Origin: Streptomyces echinatus
GTDB taxonomy: Bacteria > Actinomycetota > Actinomycetes > Streptomycetales > Streptomycetaceae
Assembly: GCF_014203595.1 (NCBI RefSeq)
Contig: NZ_JACHJK010000012.1
Span: 142,135-206,134, forward strand
Direction: 5' to 3'
Length of the DNA stretch: 64,000 nucleotides
The position numbers and the translations under genes were made by a program. Below the pieces are notes generated by a model. It was given only the letters and a program-made list of their open reading frames with translations. It was not told where the DNA came from and made no database searches. The stretch's first letter is position 1. Each line of letters opens with the position of its first letter. Shown in pieces: positions 51,528 to 60,801 of this stretch.

Positions 51528-52128
51528 CACGATCCCCGGCCCCCGCACCGAGGACCATCTGCCGCACACGGCCCAGGCCGCGGTGAAGATCGTGATCGTG
51601 GGCGGCTTCGGTGTCGGCAAGACCACCATGGTCGGCTCCGTCAGCGAGATCAGGCCGCTGACCACCGAGGAGACCATGACCCAGGCCGGCATCGGCGTGG
51701 ACGACAACTACGGCTCCGACTCCAAGACGGCCACCACCGTGGCCATGGACTTCGGACGCATCAGCATCACCGACAAACTGGTGCTCTACCTCTTCGGCAC
51801 CCCTGGCCAGGAGCGCTTCTGGTTCCTGTGGAACGGCCTGTTCGAAGGCGCGCTCGGCGCGGTCGTCCTGGTCGACACCCGGCGCCTGGAGGTCAGCTTC
51901 GATGTCATGGGCCGGCTGGAGGAACGCGGCGTGCCCTTCGTCGTGGCCGTCAACTCCTTCCCGGACGGACCCCGTTACCCGGTGGAGGAGCTGCGCACCG
52001 CGCTGGACCTGGCCCCGGACATCCCGATCATGGAGTGCGACGTGCGCCGCCGGGCCTCCAGCAAGGACGTGCTGATGACCCTCATGCGCTTCCTGCACTC
52101 GCTCGCCCTGTCCGGCGCCCTCATCTGA
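51508..52128 (+). CDS. rarD: Ras-like GTP-binding protein (CvnD/RarD)
   Basis: A 206-residue small GTPase-like protein. The P-loop is VGGFGVGKTTMVGSVSE (near residue 31), switch II/G3 is LFGTPGQERFWFLW (near residue 91, DxxG replaced by GTPGQ), and the G4-like segment is FVVAVNSFP, which has NSF instead of NKxD. The last feature is common in conservon D proteins, known as MglA-like. ATG 51508 lies inside the rarC coding region. It should be the switch protein of the signalling unit. Confidence 0.92.
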   Translation: MDFKSSDTIPGPRTEDHLPHTAQAAVKIVIVGGFGVGKTTMVGSVSEIRPLTTEETMTQAGIGVDDNYGSDSKTATTVAMDFGRISITDKLVLYLFGTPGQERFWFLWNGLFEGALGAVVLVDTRRLEVSFDVMGRLEERGVPFVVAVNSFPDGPRYPVEELRTALDLAPDIPIMECDVRRRASSKDVLMTLMRFLHSLALSGALI

Positions 52129-52173
52129 CCCGCAGTCGACACAGCCCCACACCACCCGTTCCGGAGCGACACC

Positions 52174-53664
52174 GTGACGTCTGAATCCCCATCACTGACC
52201 GGCACAGACCCCACGTCCGGCCCGCCGCCGGGCTGCCCCGCCCACGGCCTCGGCCCCGGCGCGGTGCACCGGCTCTACGGCCCCGACGCCGAGGACCTCG
52301 ACGCCCTCTACGACCGCCTGCGCGAGCAGCACGGCACCGTGGCTCCCGTACTGCTGCACGACGACGTGCCCATGTGGGTGGTCCTCGGGCACGCCGAGAA
52401 CCTGCAGCTGGTGCGCAGCCCCTCGCAGTACACCCGGGACAGCCGGATCTGGACCCCGCTGCGGGAGGGCATGGTCAAGCCCGACCACCCCCTCATGCCG
52501 CACATCGCCTGGCAGCCCATCTGCTCCCACGCCGAGGGGAACGAACACCAGCGGCTGCGCGCGGCGGTCACCGCGGCCATGGCCACCATCGACCACCGCA
52601 GCGTCCGCCGGCACATCGGCCGCCACACGCAGGGCCTGGTCAACGGCTTCTGCGAGCGGGGCCGGGCCGAACTTGTCTCCCAGTTCGCCGAGCACCTGCC
52701 GATGGCCGTGATGTGCGAGATCCTCGGCATGCCCGAGGAGTACAACGACCGCATGGTGCAGGCCGCGCGGGACGCCCTCAAGGGCACCGAGACCGCCATC
52801 CAGAGCCACACCTACGTCATGGACGCGCTCAGCCGGCTCACCACCCGGCGGCGTGCCCGGCCCGAGGACGACTTCACCAGCCACCTCATCGGCCACCCGG
52901 CCGGACTCACCGACGACGAGGTCCGCGAACACCTGCGGCTCGTCCTCTTCGCGTCCTACGAGGCCACCGCGAACCTCCTCGCCAACGCGCTGCGCATGGT
53001 CCTCACCGAGCCGGGCTTCCGCGCCCAGCTCAACGGCGGCCAGATGACCGTGCCGGAGGCGATCGAGCAGTCCCTGTGGGACGAGCCGCCGTTCAGCACG
53101 GTCTTCGGCTACTTCGCCAAGCAGGACACCGAACTGGGCGGCCGGCGCATCCGCAAGGGCGACGGGCTGCTCTTCGCGCCCGCCCCGGGCAACGTCGACC
53201 CACGGGTGCGGCCCGATCTGTCCGCGAGCATGCAGGGCAACCGCTCCCACCTCGCCTTCGGCGGCGGCCCCCACGAGTGCCCCGGCCAGGACATCGGCCG
53301 CGCCATCGCCGACGTCGGCGTGGACGCGCTGCTGACCCGTCTGTCCGACATCCAGCTCGACTGCGCCGAGGAGGACCTGCGCTGGCGGTCGTCCATCGCC
53401 TCCCGGCACCTGGTGGCCCTGCCGGTGCGCTTCGAACCGAAGCCGGAGCAGGACGTCGACCTGCCGCCGCGGGCCATGCCCGTCCCAGCGCAGCGCTCCG
53501 GACCGAAGGAGGGCACGCCGGGCGGTGACCCGGTCCCGGCCGCCGCACCGCGGCAGGCGGCCTTCCCCGAGGCGCCCGCCGCGCGCACCGCGGCCCCGGC
53601 CCAGGCCCCGGCCCCGTCCCGCGGCCTCTGGCGGCGCCTGCTGCGCTGGTGGCGGGGCGACTGA
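52174..53664 (+). CDS. rarE: cytochrome P450, CYP157-like, lacking the EXXR motif (CvnE/RarE)
   Basis: A 496-residue P450, longer than the usual ~410 because of a Pro/Ala-rich C-terminal extension from about residue 415. The heme-ligand loop FGGGPHECPGQD is intact (Cys369). The K-helix reads AIEQSLWDEPPFSTV, so the normally invariant Glu-x-x-Arg is Glu-x-x-Leu (about residues 298-301). The I-helix is FASYEATANLL, with the usual Gly replaced by Ser. This matches the CYP157 family of Streptomyces conservons. GTG 52174 has GGAG upstream. The substrate is unknown; it lies 45 bases after rarD. Confidence 0.92.
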   Translation: MTSESPSLTGTDPTSGPPPGCPAHGLGPGAVHRLYGPDAEDLDALYDRLREQHGTVAPVLLHDDVPMWVVLGHAENLQLVRSPSQYTRDSRIWTPLREGMVKPDHPLMPHIAWQPICSHAEGNEHQRLRAAVTAAMATIDHRSVRRHIGRHTQGLVNGFCERGRAELVSQFAEHLPMAVMCEILGMPEEYNDRMVQAARDALKGTETAIQSHTYVMDALSRLTTRRRARPEDDFTSHLIGHPAGLTDDEVREHLRLVLFASYEATANLLANALRMVLTEPGFRAQLNGGQMTVPEAIEQSLWDEPPFSTVFGYFAKQDTELGGRRIRKGDGLLFAPAPGNVDPRVRPDLSASMQGNRSHLAFGGGPHECPGQDIGRAIADVGVDALLTRLSDIQLDCAEEDLRWRSSIASRHLVALPVRFEPKPEQDVDLPPRAMPVPAQRSGPKEGTPGGDPVPAAAPRQAAFPEAPAARTAAPAQAPAPSRGLWRRLLRWWRGD

Positions 53665-53701
53665 CGAGCGGCCGGCCCTTCCGCCCCGGCGGAGCCGGCC
53701 G

Positions 53702-54664
53702 TCACGGCCGCGGCGCGTGCCGCCCGGCCCAGTCGGCGTAGGACGTCCAGGCCCGCAGCCGGCGTCCGCTGCGGAACGAGTGGTCCGTGCCGGTGACGGG
53801 GTCGGTGAACTCCAGGCGCCGGGCGAGCAGTTGCAGCGGGCGCCGGAAGTCGCCGGCCGGCACCGGGGCGGTCACCTCGGGATACAGCGGATCGCCGAGG
53901 ATGGGCACGCCCAGCGAGGTCAGATGCACCCGCAGCTGGTGGGTCTGCCCGGTCACCGGGACGAGCCGGTAGCGGCCCAGCCCGGCCCTGCGTTCCGCCA
54001 GCTCCACACGGGTCTCGGCGTTCGGCTCGCCCGCCACCTCCCGGGCGGCCGGCACCCCGCGCTCCTTCACGATCCTGCTGCGCACGGTCCGGGGCAGGAC
54101 GAGCGAGGGATCGTACGGCGCGACCGCCTCGTACTCCTTGGCCACCCGCCGGTCCCGGAACAGCGTCTGGTACGCGCCCCGCTCCTCGGGCCGCACGGTG
54201 AACAGCACCAGCCCCGCGGTGAGCCGGTCCAGGCGGTGGGCGGCCGTCAGCGTGGGGATGTCCAGCTCGCGCCGGAGCCGGGCCAGCGCGGTCTCGGCGA
54301 CATGCGTGCCGCGCGGGGTCGTGGCCAGGAAGTGCGGCTTGTCGGCCACCACGATGTGCTCGTCCCGGTACACCACCTCCACCGGGAACGGCACCGGCAC
54401 CTCGGCGGGCAGCTCACGGTGGAACCAGACGAACATGCCCGCCCGGTACGGCGCGTCCGGCGCCACGGCCCGCCCGTCGGCCCCGACCACCAGCCCCTCG
54501 GTGAACATCGACTCGATCATCCCGGGACCGGCCCCCGTGAGCCGCTCGACCAGGTGCTCGCGCACGGTGGCCCACGCCCCGCCCACGGGCAGCCGTACCC
54601 GGACGGGGTCCACTCCGTCGCGTTGGGGGAGCGGGGCGGGCGGGGGCGGCGTACGGCGTCTCAT
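53702..54664 (-). CDS. RluA-family pseudouridine synthase
   Basis: A 320-residue pseudouridine synthase. The catalytic motif is AHRLDRLTAGLVLF (Asp near residue 144), with the KEYEAVAPYD strand and GQTHQLRVHLTSLGVPILGD near residue 243. It isomerises uridine in rRNA or tRNA; the target site is unknown. ATG 54664 is preceded at 8 bases by a -10-like TACCCT on the minus strand, so the leader is absent or very short. TTG 54673 is a less likely start. Confidence 0.9.
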   Translation of the reverse strand: MRRRTPPPPAPLPQRDGVDPVRVRLPVGGAWATVREHLVERLTGAGPGMIESMFTEGLVVGADGRAVAPDAPYRAGMFVWFHRELPAEVPVPFPVEVVYRDEHIVVADKPHFLATTPRGTHVAETALARLRRELDIPTLTAAHRLDRLTAGLVLFTVRPEERGAYQTLFRDRRVAKEYEAVAPYDPSLVLPRTVRSRIVKERGVPAAREVAGEPNAETRVELAERRAGLGRYRLVPVTGQTHQLRVHLTSLGVPILGDPLYPEVTAPVPAGDFRRPLQLLARRLEFTDPVTGTDHSFRSGRRLRAWTSYADWAGRHAPRP

Positions 54665-54905
54665 CGGGGTCAAGGGTACGGGGGCGCGGTCACCCTGGTG
54701 GCGGGCGGAAAGGGGCGCACCGTCCGGCCACGCACCCGGCAGGACGCGGTTCGGCGGGGCGGGGAGCCGGCCGCTTGGCGGGCTGGTCGGGCGAAGAGAT
54801 CGCCGGGTCCGGACGCCGGGGGCCGGCGGGCGACGGGCCGGGCGGGCGCGGAGCCGGCCGGAGAGGGCTGGGGTGTGCCGGGCGGGGGTGGTCGGTGCGG
54901 GTCGG

Positions 54906-55760
54906 TCAGGCCGCGGTGGCCGCCGCCGTGTCGCCCTCCTGCTCGGCCTCGATCCGGGCGTTCCAGTCCCGCTTGGAAGCCTGCCAGCCGTCCTCGTTGT
55001 GGCCGAGGCGCCAGTAGCCGGAGATCGACAGGTCCTCGCGCGGGACCTGCAGCTCCACCCGCAGCAGCTGGCGCAACTCCTTCACGAAGCCCGCCTCGCC
55101 GTGTACGAAGGCGTGCATCCGGCCCTCCGGGAACTCCAGCGCGCGCACGGCCTCCACCAGAGCCGCGCCGACCGGCCGCTCCCCGCGGTGCAGCCAGACG
55201 ACCGGCACCTCGGCGTCGATCTTCTGCTCCTCCTCGGGCCCGGACACCTCGACGAAGGCGTGCGCACGGGCGCCGGCGGGCAGCGTCTCCAGGGCGCGCG
55301 CGATGGCGGGCAGCGCGCTCTCGTCACCGGCGAGCAGATGCCAGTCGGCCTCCGGGTCGGGCGCGTACGCGCCGCCGGGGCCCATGAAGCGGACGGTCTC
55401 GCCGGGCCGCGTCCGGACGGCCCAGGGGCCGGCCAGGCCCTCGTCGCCGTGGATCACGAAGTCCAGGGTGAGCTCACCCCGCTCGGGGTCCCACCCGCGC
55501 ACGGTGTAGGTCCGGGTCACCGGCCACTGCTCCCGCGGGAACTCGGCGCGGATCCGCTCCAGGTCGAAGGGCTCCGGGTACGTGACGCCGGCCGCGCCGA
55601 ACAGCAGCTTCACATAGTGGTCGGTGCAGGTGTCCGCGGCGAAGCCGGCCAGACCCTCACCACCGAGCACCACCCGCTGCATGTGCGGCGTCAGCCTCTC
55701 GGTGCGCACCACCTGGGCGGTACGGGGCTTGCGCGGCTTTCGTCCCGGACGCTCTGCCAT
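54906..55760 (-). CDS. siderophore-interacting protein (FAD-dependent ferric reductase)
   Basis: A 284-residue SIP/ViuB-type flavoprotein that releases iron from siderophores. The FAD-binding region includes PVTRTYTVRGWDPERGELTL and FVIHGDEGLAGPWA, and the NAD(P)H-type domain has LLAGDESALPAIARALETLP. ATG 55760 has AGGAGG five bases upstream. A perfect TTAGGT-TT-ACCTAA iron box lies 22 bases upstream of the start, so expression should be repressed by DmdR/IdeR when iron is sufficient. Confidence 0.94.
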   Translation of the reverse strand: MAERPGRKPRKPRTAQVVRTERLTPHMQRVVLGGEGLAGFAADTCTDHYVKLLFGAAGVTYPEPFDLERIRAEFPREQWPVTRTYTVRGWDPERGELTLDFVIHGDEGLAGPWAVRTRPGETVRFMGPGGAYAPDPEADWHLLAGDESALPAIARALETLPAGARAHAFVEVSGPEEEQKIDAEVPVVWLHRGERPVGAALVEAVRALEFPEGRMHAFVHGEAGFVKELRQLLRVELQVPREDLSISGYWRLGHNEDGWQASKRDWNARIEAEQEGDTAAATAA

Positions 55761-55781
55761 CACGGCCTCCTGAGGAGTTGG

Positions 55782-55795
55782 TTAGGTTTACCTAA
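55782..55795. promoter_or_regulatory. iron box (DmdR/IdeR operator)
   Basis: TTAGGTTTACCTAA is a perfect 6-bp-arm palindrome matching the actinobacterial iron box, which contains TTAGGT and ACCTAA halves. It overlaps the promoter region of the siderophore-interacting protein gene. Confidence 0.85.
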
Positions 55796-55881
55796 GTTAG
55801 CACTCGCTCCGATCCAACACCGCTTTCCTGGGGCCTTGATGAGAGCCTTTGCCGGAACATTTCGTTCGGCCCCGGCCGGGA

Positions 55882-56802
55882 TCAGCGCGTCAGGGTGGAC
55901 AGCAGCCGTTCCAGCGAGCCGCCCAGTCCCCACCGCCCCGCCAGTTCCCGGAGGGCCTCCGGGTCGCGCGGAGCGTGCGGCAGGACGGTGTCGACGTCCG
56001 GCAGCGGCACGTCGCCGGCCACCCGCACCACCTTCGGCGCGACCGCGAGATACGGCCGGGCCTCGGTGAGCCGCCTGCGCTGCGACGGCGTGAGCTTCGC
56101 CCCCGGTTCGTCGACCGCGGCCATGATCCCGGCCAGGTCACCGAACTCGGCGAGCAGCTTCGCGGCCGTCTTCTCGCCGATGCCGGCCACGCCCGGCAGG
56201 CCGTCGCTCGGGTCGCCGCGCAGCAGCGCCAGATCCGCGTACCCGCGCCCGTCGACGCCATACTTGCCGCGCAGCACCGCCTCGTCGGTCAGCTGCAGCG
56301 TGCCGACGCCCTTCAGCGGGTACAGCACGCGGACCTCGCGCTCGTCGTCCACCAGCTGATACAGGTCGCGGTCGCCGGTGACGATGTCGACCGGCCCCCC
56401 GGCCCGGGCGGTGAACGTGCCGATCACGTCGTCCGCCTCGTATCCCGCGACGCCGACGCGGGCGATCCCGATCGCGTCCAGCACGGCCTCGATGACCGGC
56501 ACCTGCGGGGCCAGGGTGTCCGGCACCTCCTCCTCGTCCGGCGCCCCCTCGTGCTCCTCGGCGACCCGGTGGGCCTTGTAGGTGGGGATGAGGTCCACCC
56601 GCCACTGCGGACGCCAGTCGGCGTCCATGCAGGCCACCAGGTGCTCCGGCCGGTGGTCCTTCACCAGCCGGTCGATGAAGTCCAGCAGGCCGCGAACCGC
56701 GTTGACGGGCGTGCCGTCCGGCGCCTTCACGGAGTCCGGGACGCCGAAATAGGCGCGGAAGTACAGCGAGGCGGTGTCGAGGAGCATCAGTCGTCCGGTC
56801 AC
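55882..56802 (-). CDS. 5'-3' exonuclease (PolA N-terminal/FEN-like)
   Basis: A 306-residue stand-alone member of the 5' nuclease family. Metal-binding acidic clusters are LMLLDTASLYFRAYFG, VACMDADWRPQWR, AGYEADDVIGTF and IVTGDRDLYQLV (about residues 115-140). The helix-3-turn-helix DNA-binding motif is DPSDGLPGVAGIGEKTAAKL near residue 187. It would remove RNA primers or flaps in lagging-strand processing or repair. The start is GTG 56802 (TGRLMLLDT); no clear ribosome site is visible and upstream extensions are not conserved-looking. Confidence 0.92.
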   Translation of the reverse strand: MTGRLMLLDTASLYFRAYFGVPDSVKAPDGTPVNAVRGLLDFIDRLVKDHRPEHLVACMDADWRPQWRVDLIPTYKAHRVAEEHEGAPDEEEVPDTLAPQVPVIEAVLDAIGIARVGVAGYEADDVIGTFTARAGGPVDIVTGDRDLYQLVDDEREVRVLYPLKGVGTLQLTDEAVLRGKYGVDGRGYADLALLRGDPSDGLPGVAGIGEKTAAKLLAEFGDLAGIMAAVDEPGAKLTPSQRRRLTEARPYLAVAPKVVRVAGDVPLPDVDTVLPHAPRDPEALRELAGRWGLGGSLERLLSTLTR

Positions 56803-56956
56803 GCCCGCATCATGCCGTACGGCACCGACAGCGGCCGTCCGCCCCGGAACGCGTTGCGTGCTGCGCATCCCCGTGAGTCCCGCCACTCACGCGTTTGCCC
56901 CGCCCTGACCTGGGGAGGCGCGGCCTCTGTCCTGTCCCCGGAGACGAGAGGTACGC

Positions 56957-58036
56957 GTGGCACCCAGGCTTGAGGCAGAGCACCTGTTCAAGGTGTTCGG
57001 AAGACGACCGCACGACGCGGTGGAACGGCTGCGCAAGGACGCCGACCGGGAGGAGCTGCGCGCCGACGGCACGACGGCCGCCGTGATCGACGCCTCCTTC
57101 CGCGTCGAGGCCGGCGAGATCTTCGTCGTCATGGGGCTGTCGGGCTCCGGCAAGTCCACCCTCCTGCGCATGCTCAACGGTCTGCTGGAGCCGACCGCGG
57201 GCCGCGTGCGCTTCGACGGCCAGGACCTGACCACCCTTCCCGACCGCGCCCTGCGCGAGCTGCGCTCGAAGAAGATCAGCATGGTCTTCCAGCACTTCGC
57301 GCTGTTCCCGCACCGCAGTGTCCGCGACAACGCCGCCTACGGCCTGGAAGTGCAGGGCGTGCCCCGCGCCGAGCGCGTACGCCGCGCCGACGAGGCGCTC
57401 GCCCTGTGCGGCCTGGCCGGCTGGGAGAAGTCCTGGCCCGACGAACTGTCCGGCGGCATGCAGCAGCGCGTCGGCCTCGCCCGCGCCCTCGCCACCGACG
57501 CGGACCTGCTCCTCATGGACGAGTCCTTCAGCGCCCTGGACCCGCTGATCCGCCGCGACATGCAGGACCAGCTGCTGGAACTGCAGAAGACGCTGAAGAA
57601 GACCATCGTGTTCATCACCCACGACCTCAACGAGGCCATGCGGCTCGGTGACCGCATCGCCGTCATGCGCGACGGGCGCATCGTCCAGACCGGCACCGCG
57701 GAGGACATCCTGCTGCGCCCGGAGGGCGACTACGTGGCCTCCTTCATCCAGGACGTGGACCGCTCCCGCGTGCTGACCGCCGCCGCCGTGATGGACACCG
57801 ACGTGCGCGGCGACGAGGCCGACTGCGGCTGCGAGACCGCGGCCCCCGGGACGCCGTTCACCGAGCTGTGCGCGATCAGCGCCCGGCTGTCCCACCCGGT
57901 CGCCGTCCTCGACGAGGGCCGCGCCCTCGTCGGCGTCGTACCCCGGCAGCGCCTGGTCGGGTTCCTCGGCGACGAGCGGGGCGAGCCCGCGGCGTGTGAC
58001 AGCGACGGCGGCAGGAAGGTGATCGGCCGTGCCTAG
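56957..58036 (+). CDS. glycine betaine/proline-type ABC transporter ATP-binding protein
   Basis: A 359-residue OpuAA/ProV-type ATPase. Walker A is GLSGSGKSTLLRML (near residue 61), the Q-loop is VFQHFALFPH, the signature is LSGGMQQRVGLARA (near residue 165), and Walker B is LLLMDESFSALD. The C-terminal ~80 residues form a degenerate CBS segment (ELCAISARLSHPVAVLDEG) of the kind used for osmotic sensing in OpuA. GTG 56957 has GAGAGG upstream. The stop overlaps the start of the permease-binding-protein gene by 8 bases. It probably imports osmoprotectants. Confidence 0.93.
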   Translation: MAPRLEAEHLFKVFGRRPHDAVERLRKDADREELRADGTTAAVIDASFRVEAGEIFVVMGLSGSGKSTLLRMLNGLLEPTAGRVRFDGQDLTTLPDRALRELRSKKISMVFQHFALFPHRSVRDNAAYGLEVQGVPRAERVRRADEALALCGLAGWEKSWPDELSGGMQQRVGLARALATDADLLLMDESFSALDPLIRRDMQDQLLELQKTLKKTIVFITHDLNEAMRLGDRIAVMRDGRIVQTGTAEDILLRPEGDYVASFIQDVDRSRVLTAAAVMDTDVRGDEADCGCETAAPGTPFTELCAISARLSHPVAVLDEGRALVGVVPRQRLVGFLGDERGEPAACDSDGGRKVIGRA

Positions 58037-59843
58037 GATCCATCTCGGCGACTGGGTCGACTCCGGCGTCGACTGGCTGGTCGCCCACCTCTCCTGGCTC
58101 TTCGACGCCGTCAAGGCGGTCATGGAGGGCATGTACGACGGCCTCGACTCCGTCCTCGCCGCGCCCGAGCCGCTGCTGATGGCGGGCATCCTCGCCGTCG
58201 TCGCCTGGTGGCTGCGCGGACTGCTCGCCGGCGTCCTCGCCTTCGCCGGGTTCGCGCTCGTGGACTCCCTCGACCTGTGGGACCAGGCCATGTCCACGCT
58301 CGCCCTGGTCCTGGTGGCGACCGTGCTCGCCCTGGTGATCTCGATCCCGCTGGGCATCTGGGCGGCCCGCTCCCAGACGGTCAGCGCGACCGTACGGCCC
58401 GTCCTGGACCTGCTCCAGACCATGCCGTCGATGGTCCTGCTGATCCCGGCCATGCTGTTCTTCGGCCTCGGCACCGCCCCCGGTGTCGTCGCCACCCTGA
58501 TCTTCGCGCTGGCCCCCGGCGTCCGCATGACCGAGCTGGGGATCCGCCAGGTCGACGCGGAACTGGTGGAGGCCGCCGAGGCGTTCGGTACCACCCCGCG
58601 CAACATCCTGTGGCGCGTCCAGCTGCCGCTCGCCCTGCCGACCGTCATGGCCGGCGTCAACCAGGTGATCATGCTGGGCCTGTCCATGGTCGTCATCGCC
58701 GGCATGGTCGGCACCGGCGGCCTCGGCGGCGCCGTGAACCAGGCCATCGGCCAGGTCGACATCGGCTACGGCTTCGAGGCGGGCGTCGGCATCGTCGTCC
58801 TCGCCATCTACCTGGACCGCGTCACCGGCGCGCTCGGCACCCAGCTCTCCCCGCTGGGCCGCAGGGCCGCCGCGAAGAGCCGCACGCGCGCGTGGTCGTA
58901 CCGCCCGCGCCCGGCCGTCGCCCTGGCCGGTGCCGTCTTCCTGGCCCTCGTCGCGGCCGGACTCGGCGTCTTCGGCCCTTCCGCCGGCACCTCCGAGGCC
59001 TCCGGCGCGGACATCGGCAAGGGCAAGGAGATCCGGATCGGCTACATCCCCTGGGACGAGGGCATCGCCTCCACGTTCCTCTGGAAGGAGATCCTCGAGG
59101 AGCGCGGCTTCAAGGTGACCACGAGCCAGTACGCGGCCGGCCCCCTCTACACCGGCCTCGCCACCGGCCAGCTCGACTTCGAGACCGACTCCTGGCTGCC
59201 CACCACCCACGCCGAGTACTGGGCGAAGTACGGCGAGCGGCTCGAGGACCTCGGCAAGTGGTACGGCCCCACCTCCCTGGAGCTGACCGTTCCGTCCTAC
59301 GTGAAGGACGTGAACTCCCTGGAGGACCTCGAGAACCACGCCTCCGAGTTCCACGGGAAGATCATCGGCATCGAGCCCAGCGCGGGCATGATGGGCCTGT
59401 TGAAGGACAAGGTGCTGAAGGAGTACGGCCTGGAGGGCACGTACGAGGTGGTCGACGGCTCCACGCCGGCCATGCTCGCCGAGCTGAAGCGCGCCTACGG
59501 CCGCAAGCAGCCGGTCGTCGTCACCCTGTGGTCGCCGCACTGGGCGTACAGCGACTACGGCCTGAAGAAGCTCAAGGACCCCAAGGGCGCCTGGGGCAAG
59601 GGCGACGGCGTGCACACCCTCGCCCGCAAGGGTTTCGCCGCCGACAACCCGCGGGTCGGCCAGTGGCTGAAGGACTTCTCGATGACCGAGGAGCAGCTGA
59701 CGAGCCTGGAGGCGCGCATCCAGAGTGCCGGCAAGGGCGGGGAGCAGGACGCCGTCCGCGCCTGGCTGCGCCGGCACCCCGGCCTGCTCGACCAGTGGGC
59801 CCCCGTCGCCAAGGACGACGCCCGGAGCCAGGCGGCCGGGTGA
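58029..59843 (+). CDS. betaine-type ABC permease fused to its substrate-binding domain
   Basis: A 604-residue fusion. The N-terminal ~310 residues are a ProW/OpuAB permease (VVAWWLRGLLAGVLAFAGFA; EAA loop ELVEAAEAFGTTPRNILW near residue 180). The C-terminal part from about residue 335 is an OpuAC-type binding domain (EIRIGYIPWDEGIASTFLWK, then LDFETDSWLPTTHAEYW), with aromatic residues suited to caging quaternary amines. Permease-SBP fusions are known in OpuA systems. GTG 58029 overlaps the ATPase gene by 8 bases. A long terminator follows. Confidence 0.93.
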   Translation: MPRIHLGDWVDSGVDWLVAHLSWLFDAVKAVMEGMYDGLDSVLAAPEPLLMAGILAVVAWWLRGLLAGVLAFAGFALVDSLDLWDQAMSTLALVLVATVLALVISIPLGIWAARSQTVSATVRPVLDLLQTMPSMVLLIPAMLFFGLGTAPGVVATLIFALAPGVRMTELGIRQVDAELVEAAEAFGTTPRNILWRVQLPLALPTVMAGVNQVIMLGLSMVVIAGMVGTGGLGGAVNQAIGQVDIGYGFEAGVGIVVLAIYLDRVTGALGTQLSPLGRRAAAKSRTRAWSYRPRPAVALAGAVFLALVAAGLGVFGPSAGTSEASGADIGKGKEIRIGYIPWDEGIASTFLWKEILEERGFKVTTSQYAAGPLYTGLATGQLDFETDSWLPTTHAEYWAKYGERLEDLGKWYGPTSLELTVPSYVKDVNSLEDLENHASEFHGKIIGIEPSAGMMGLLKDKVLKEYGLEGTYEVVDGSTPAMLAELKRAYGRKQPVVVTLWSPHWAYSDYGLKKLKDPKGAWGKGDGVHTLARKGFAADNPRVGQWLKDFSMTEEQLTSLEARIQSAGKGGEQDAVRAWLRRHPGLLDQWAPVAKDDARSQAAG

Positions 59844-60228
59844 CCTGACCGGCCCGGACCGCCTCCCGAGGGGCGGGCGCCGCCGGACGCCGACGTGCGT
59901 CCGGCAGCGCCCGCCCCTCGCGGCGTTCCGCTCACGGCACAGATCAGGCCAATCACGATCCGTGACGATTCATGGCCCGGGCAGGGAGCCCAGGCCCAGC
60001 TGGTCGGCATGTTCATCCCACCGGGGGACCCCGTTCCGGGAGGGTGACGGCCCCCGGGACACTGGCGCGAACAGTGAGGGTGGGGGATCAGGGGCATGCC
60101 GGGGATGTGACAGGCACGTGAAACGGTTTGCCGAACATGCGTAGGGTGCAGAGAAGTCATCAGAAGAGGGGTGCCCCGGGGCGGGTACCCCGAAAGCGGC
60201 ACGACGAGCGAGGGAGGGAGCCGGAGCG
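59844..60228 (+). other. 385-base non-coding region upstream of the XRE regulator
   Basis: It contains the terminator described separately, a TCACG-ATC-CGTGA inverted repeat (59953-59965) and a -10-like TAGGGT near 60142. A purine-rich leader with GGAGGGAG-type ribosome sites precedes the XRE gene. No gene is seen. Confidence 0.5.
59867..59920 (+). terminator. long terminator after the betaine transporter
   Basis: A 14-bp outer stem (59867-59880 with 59907-59920), one mismatch, and a 9-bp inner stem (59882-59890 with 59897-59905) around a 6-base loop lie 23 bases after the stop. Confidence 0.88.
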
Positions 60229-60801
60229 ATGGGCGACCACAAAGAGCAGCAGCCCGTGCGGGTGGGCGCGGCCGTCCGGCGGCGCCGCCGTGCGCTGGAA
60301 CTGACCCTCGCCGCCGTGGCCGAGCGCAGCGGACTGTCCGTGCCCTTCCTCAGCCAGGTGGAGAACGACCGGGCCCGCCCCAGCCGTACGTCCCTGGAGA
60401 AGCTGGCCGACGCCCTGCGCACCACCGCCGTCGAACTCCTCGCCGCCGCCGACCCGGCCGCCAGCGTGGACGTCGTCCGCGCCGAGCCCGTCGCCGAGGG
60501 CGACTTCGGCCCGCGCACCCGCTCCCTGGTGCGCGGCCACCACCAGCTGCACGCCTCCGAGTTCACCGGCGACCACGACGCCGGCCGCGAGTTCCAGCAC
60601 CGCAACGACGAGCTGATGTACGTCGCCGACGGCGCGGTGGAGATAGAGGCCGAGGGGCGCGCCTACCGCCTCGGCCGCGGCGACACGCTGTATCTGACCG
60701 GCGGGATCCGGCATCGCTGGCGGGCCACGGTCCCCGACACCCGGGTCATCGTGGTGGCGGTCGCCGAGCACATCGAGGCCGTCAAGGACAGATCCCGCTG
60801 A
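60229..60801 (+). CDS. XRE-family regulator with C-terminal cupin domain
   Basis: A 190-residue regulator. The helix-turn-helix (about 10-65) is ELTLAAVAERSGLSVPFLSQ, then VENDRARPSRTSLEKLADAL. The cupin (about 105-180) includes EFQHRNDELMYVADGAVEIE and YRLGRGDTLYLTGGIRHRWR. This architecture senses a small ligand and often controls a neighbouring catabolic or transport gene. Candidate targets are the betaine transporter upstream or the metal-receptor gene 142 bases downstream. The ATG is preceded by GGAG. Confidence 0.92.
   Translation: MGDHKEQQPVRVGAAVRRRRRALELTLAAVAERSGLSVPFLSQVENDRARPSRTSLEKLADALRTTAVELLAAADPAASVDVVRAEPVAEGDFGPRTRSLVRGHHQLHASEFTGDHDAGREFQHRNDELMYVADGAVEIEAEGRAYRLGRGDTLYLTGGIRHRWRATVPDTRVIVVAVAEHIEAVKDRSR

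Noticed and set aside
28860..53664. Biosynthetic gene cluster based on a ferredoxin and a P450
   Set aside because: They are 23 kb apart; the P450 belongs to a conservon, and no scaffold-building enzymes are present.
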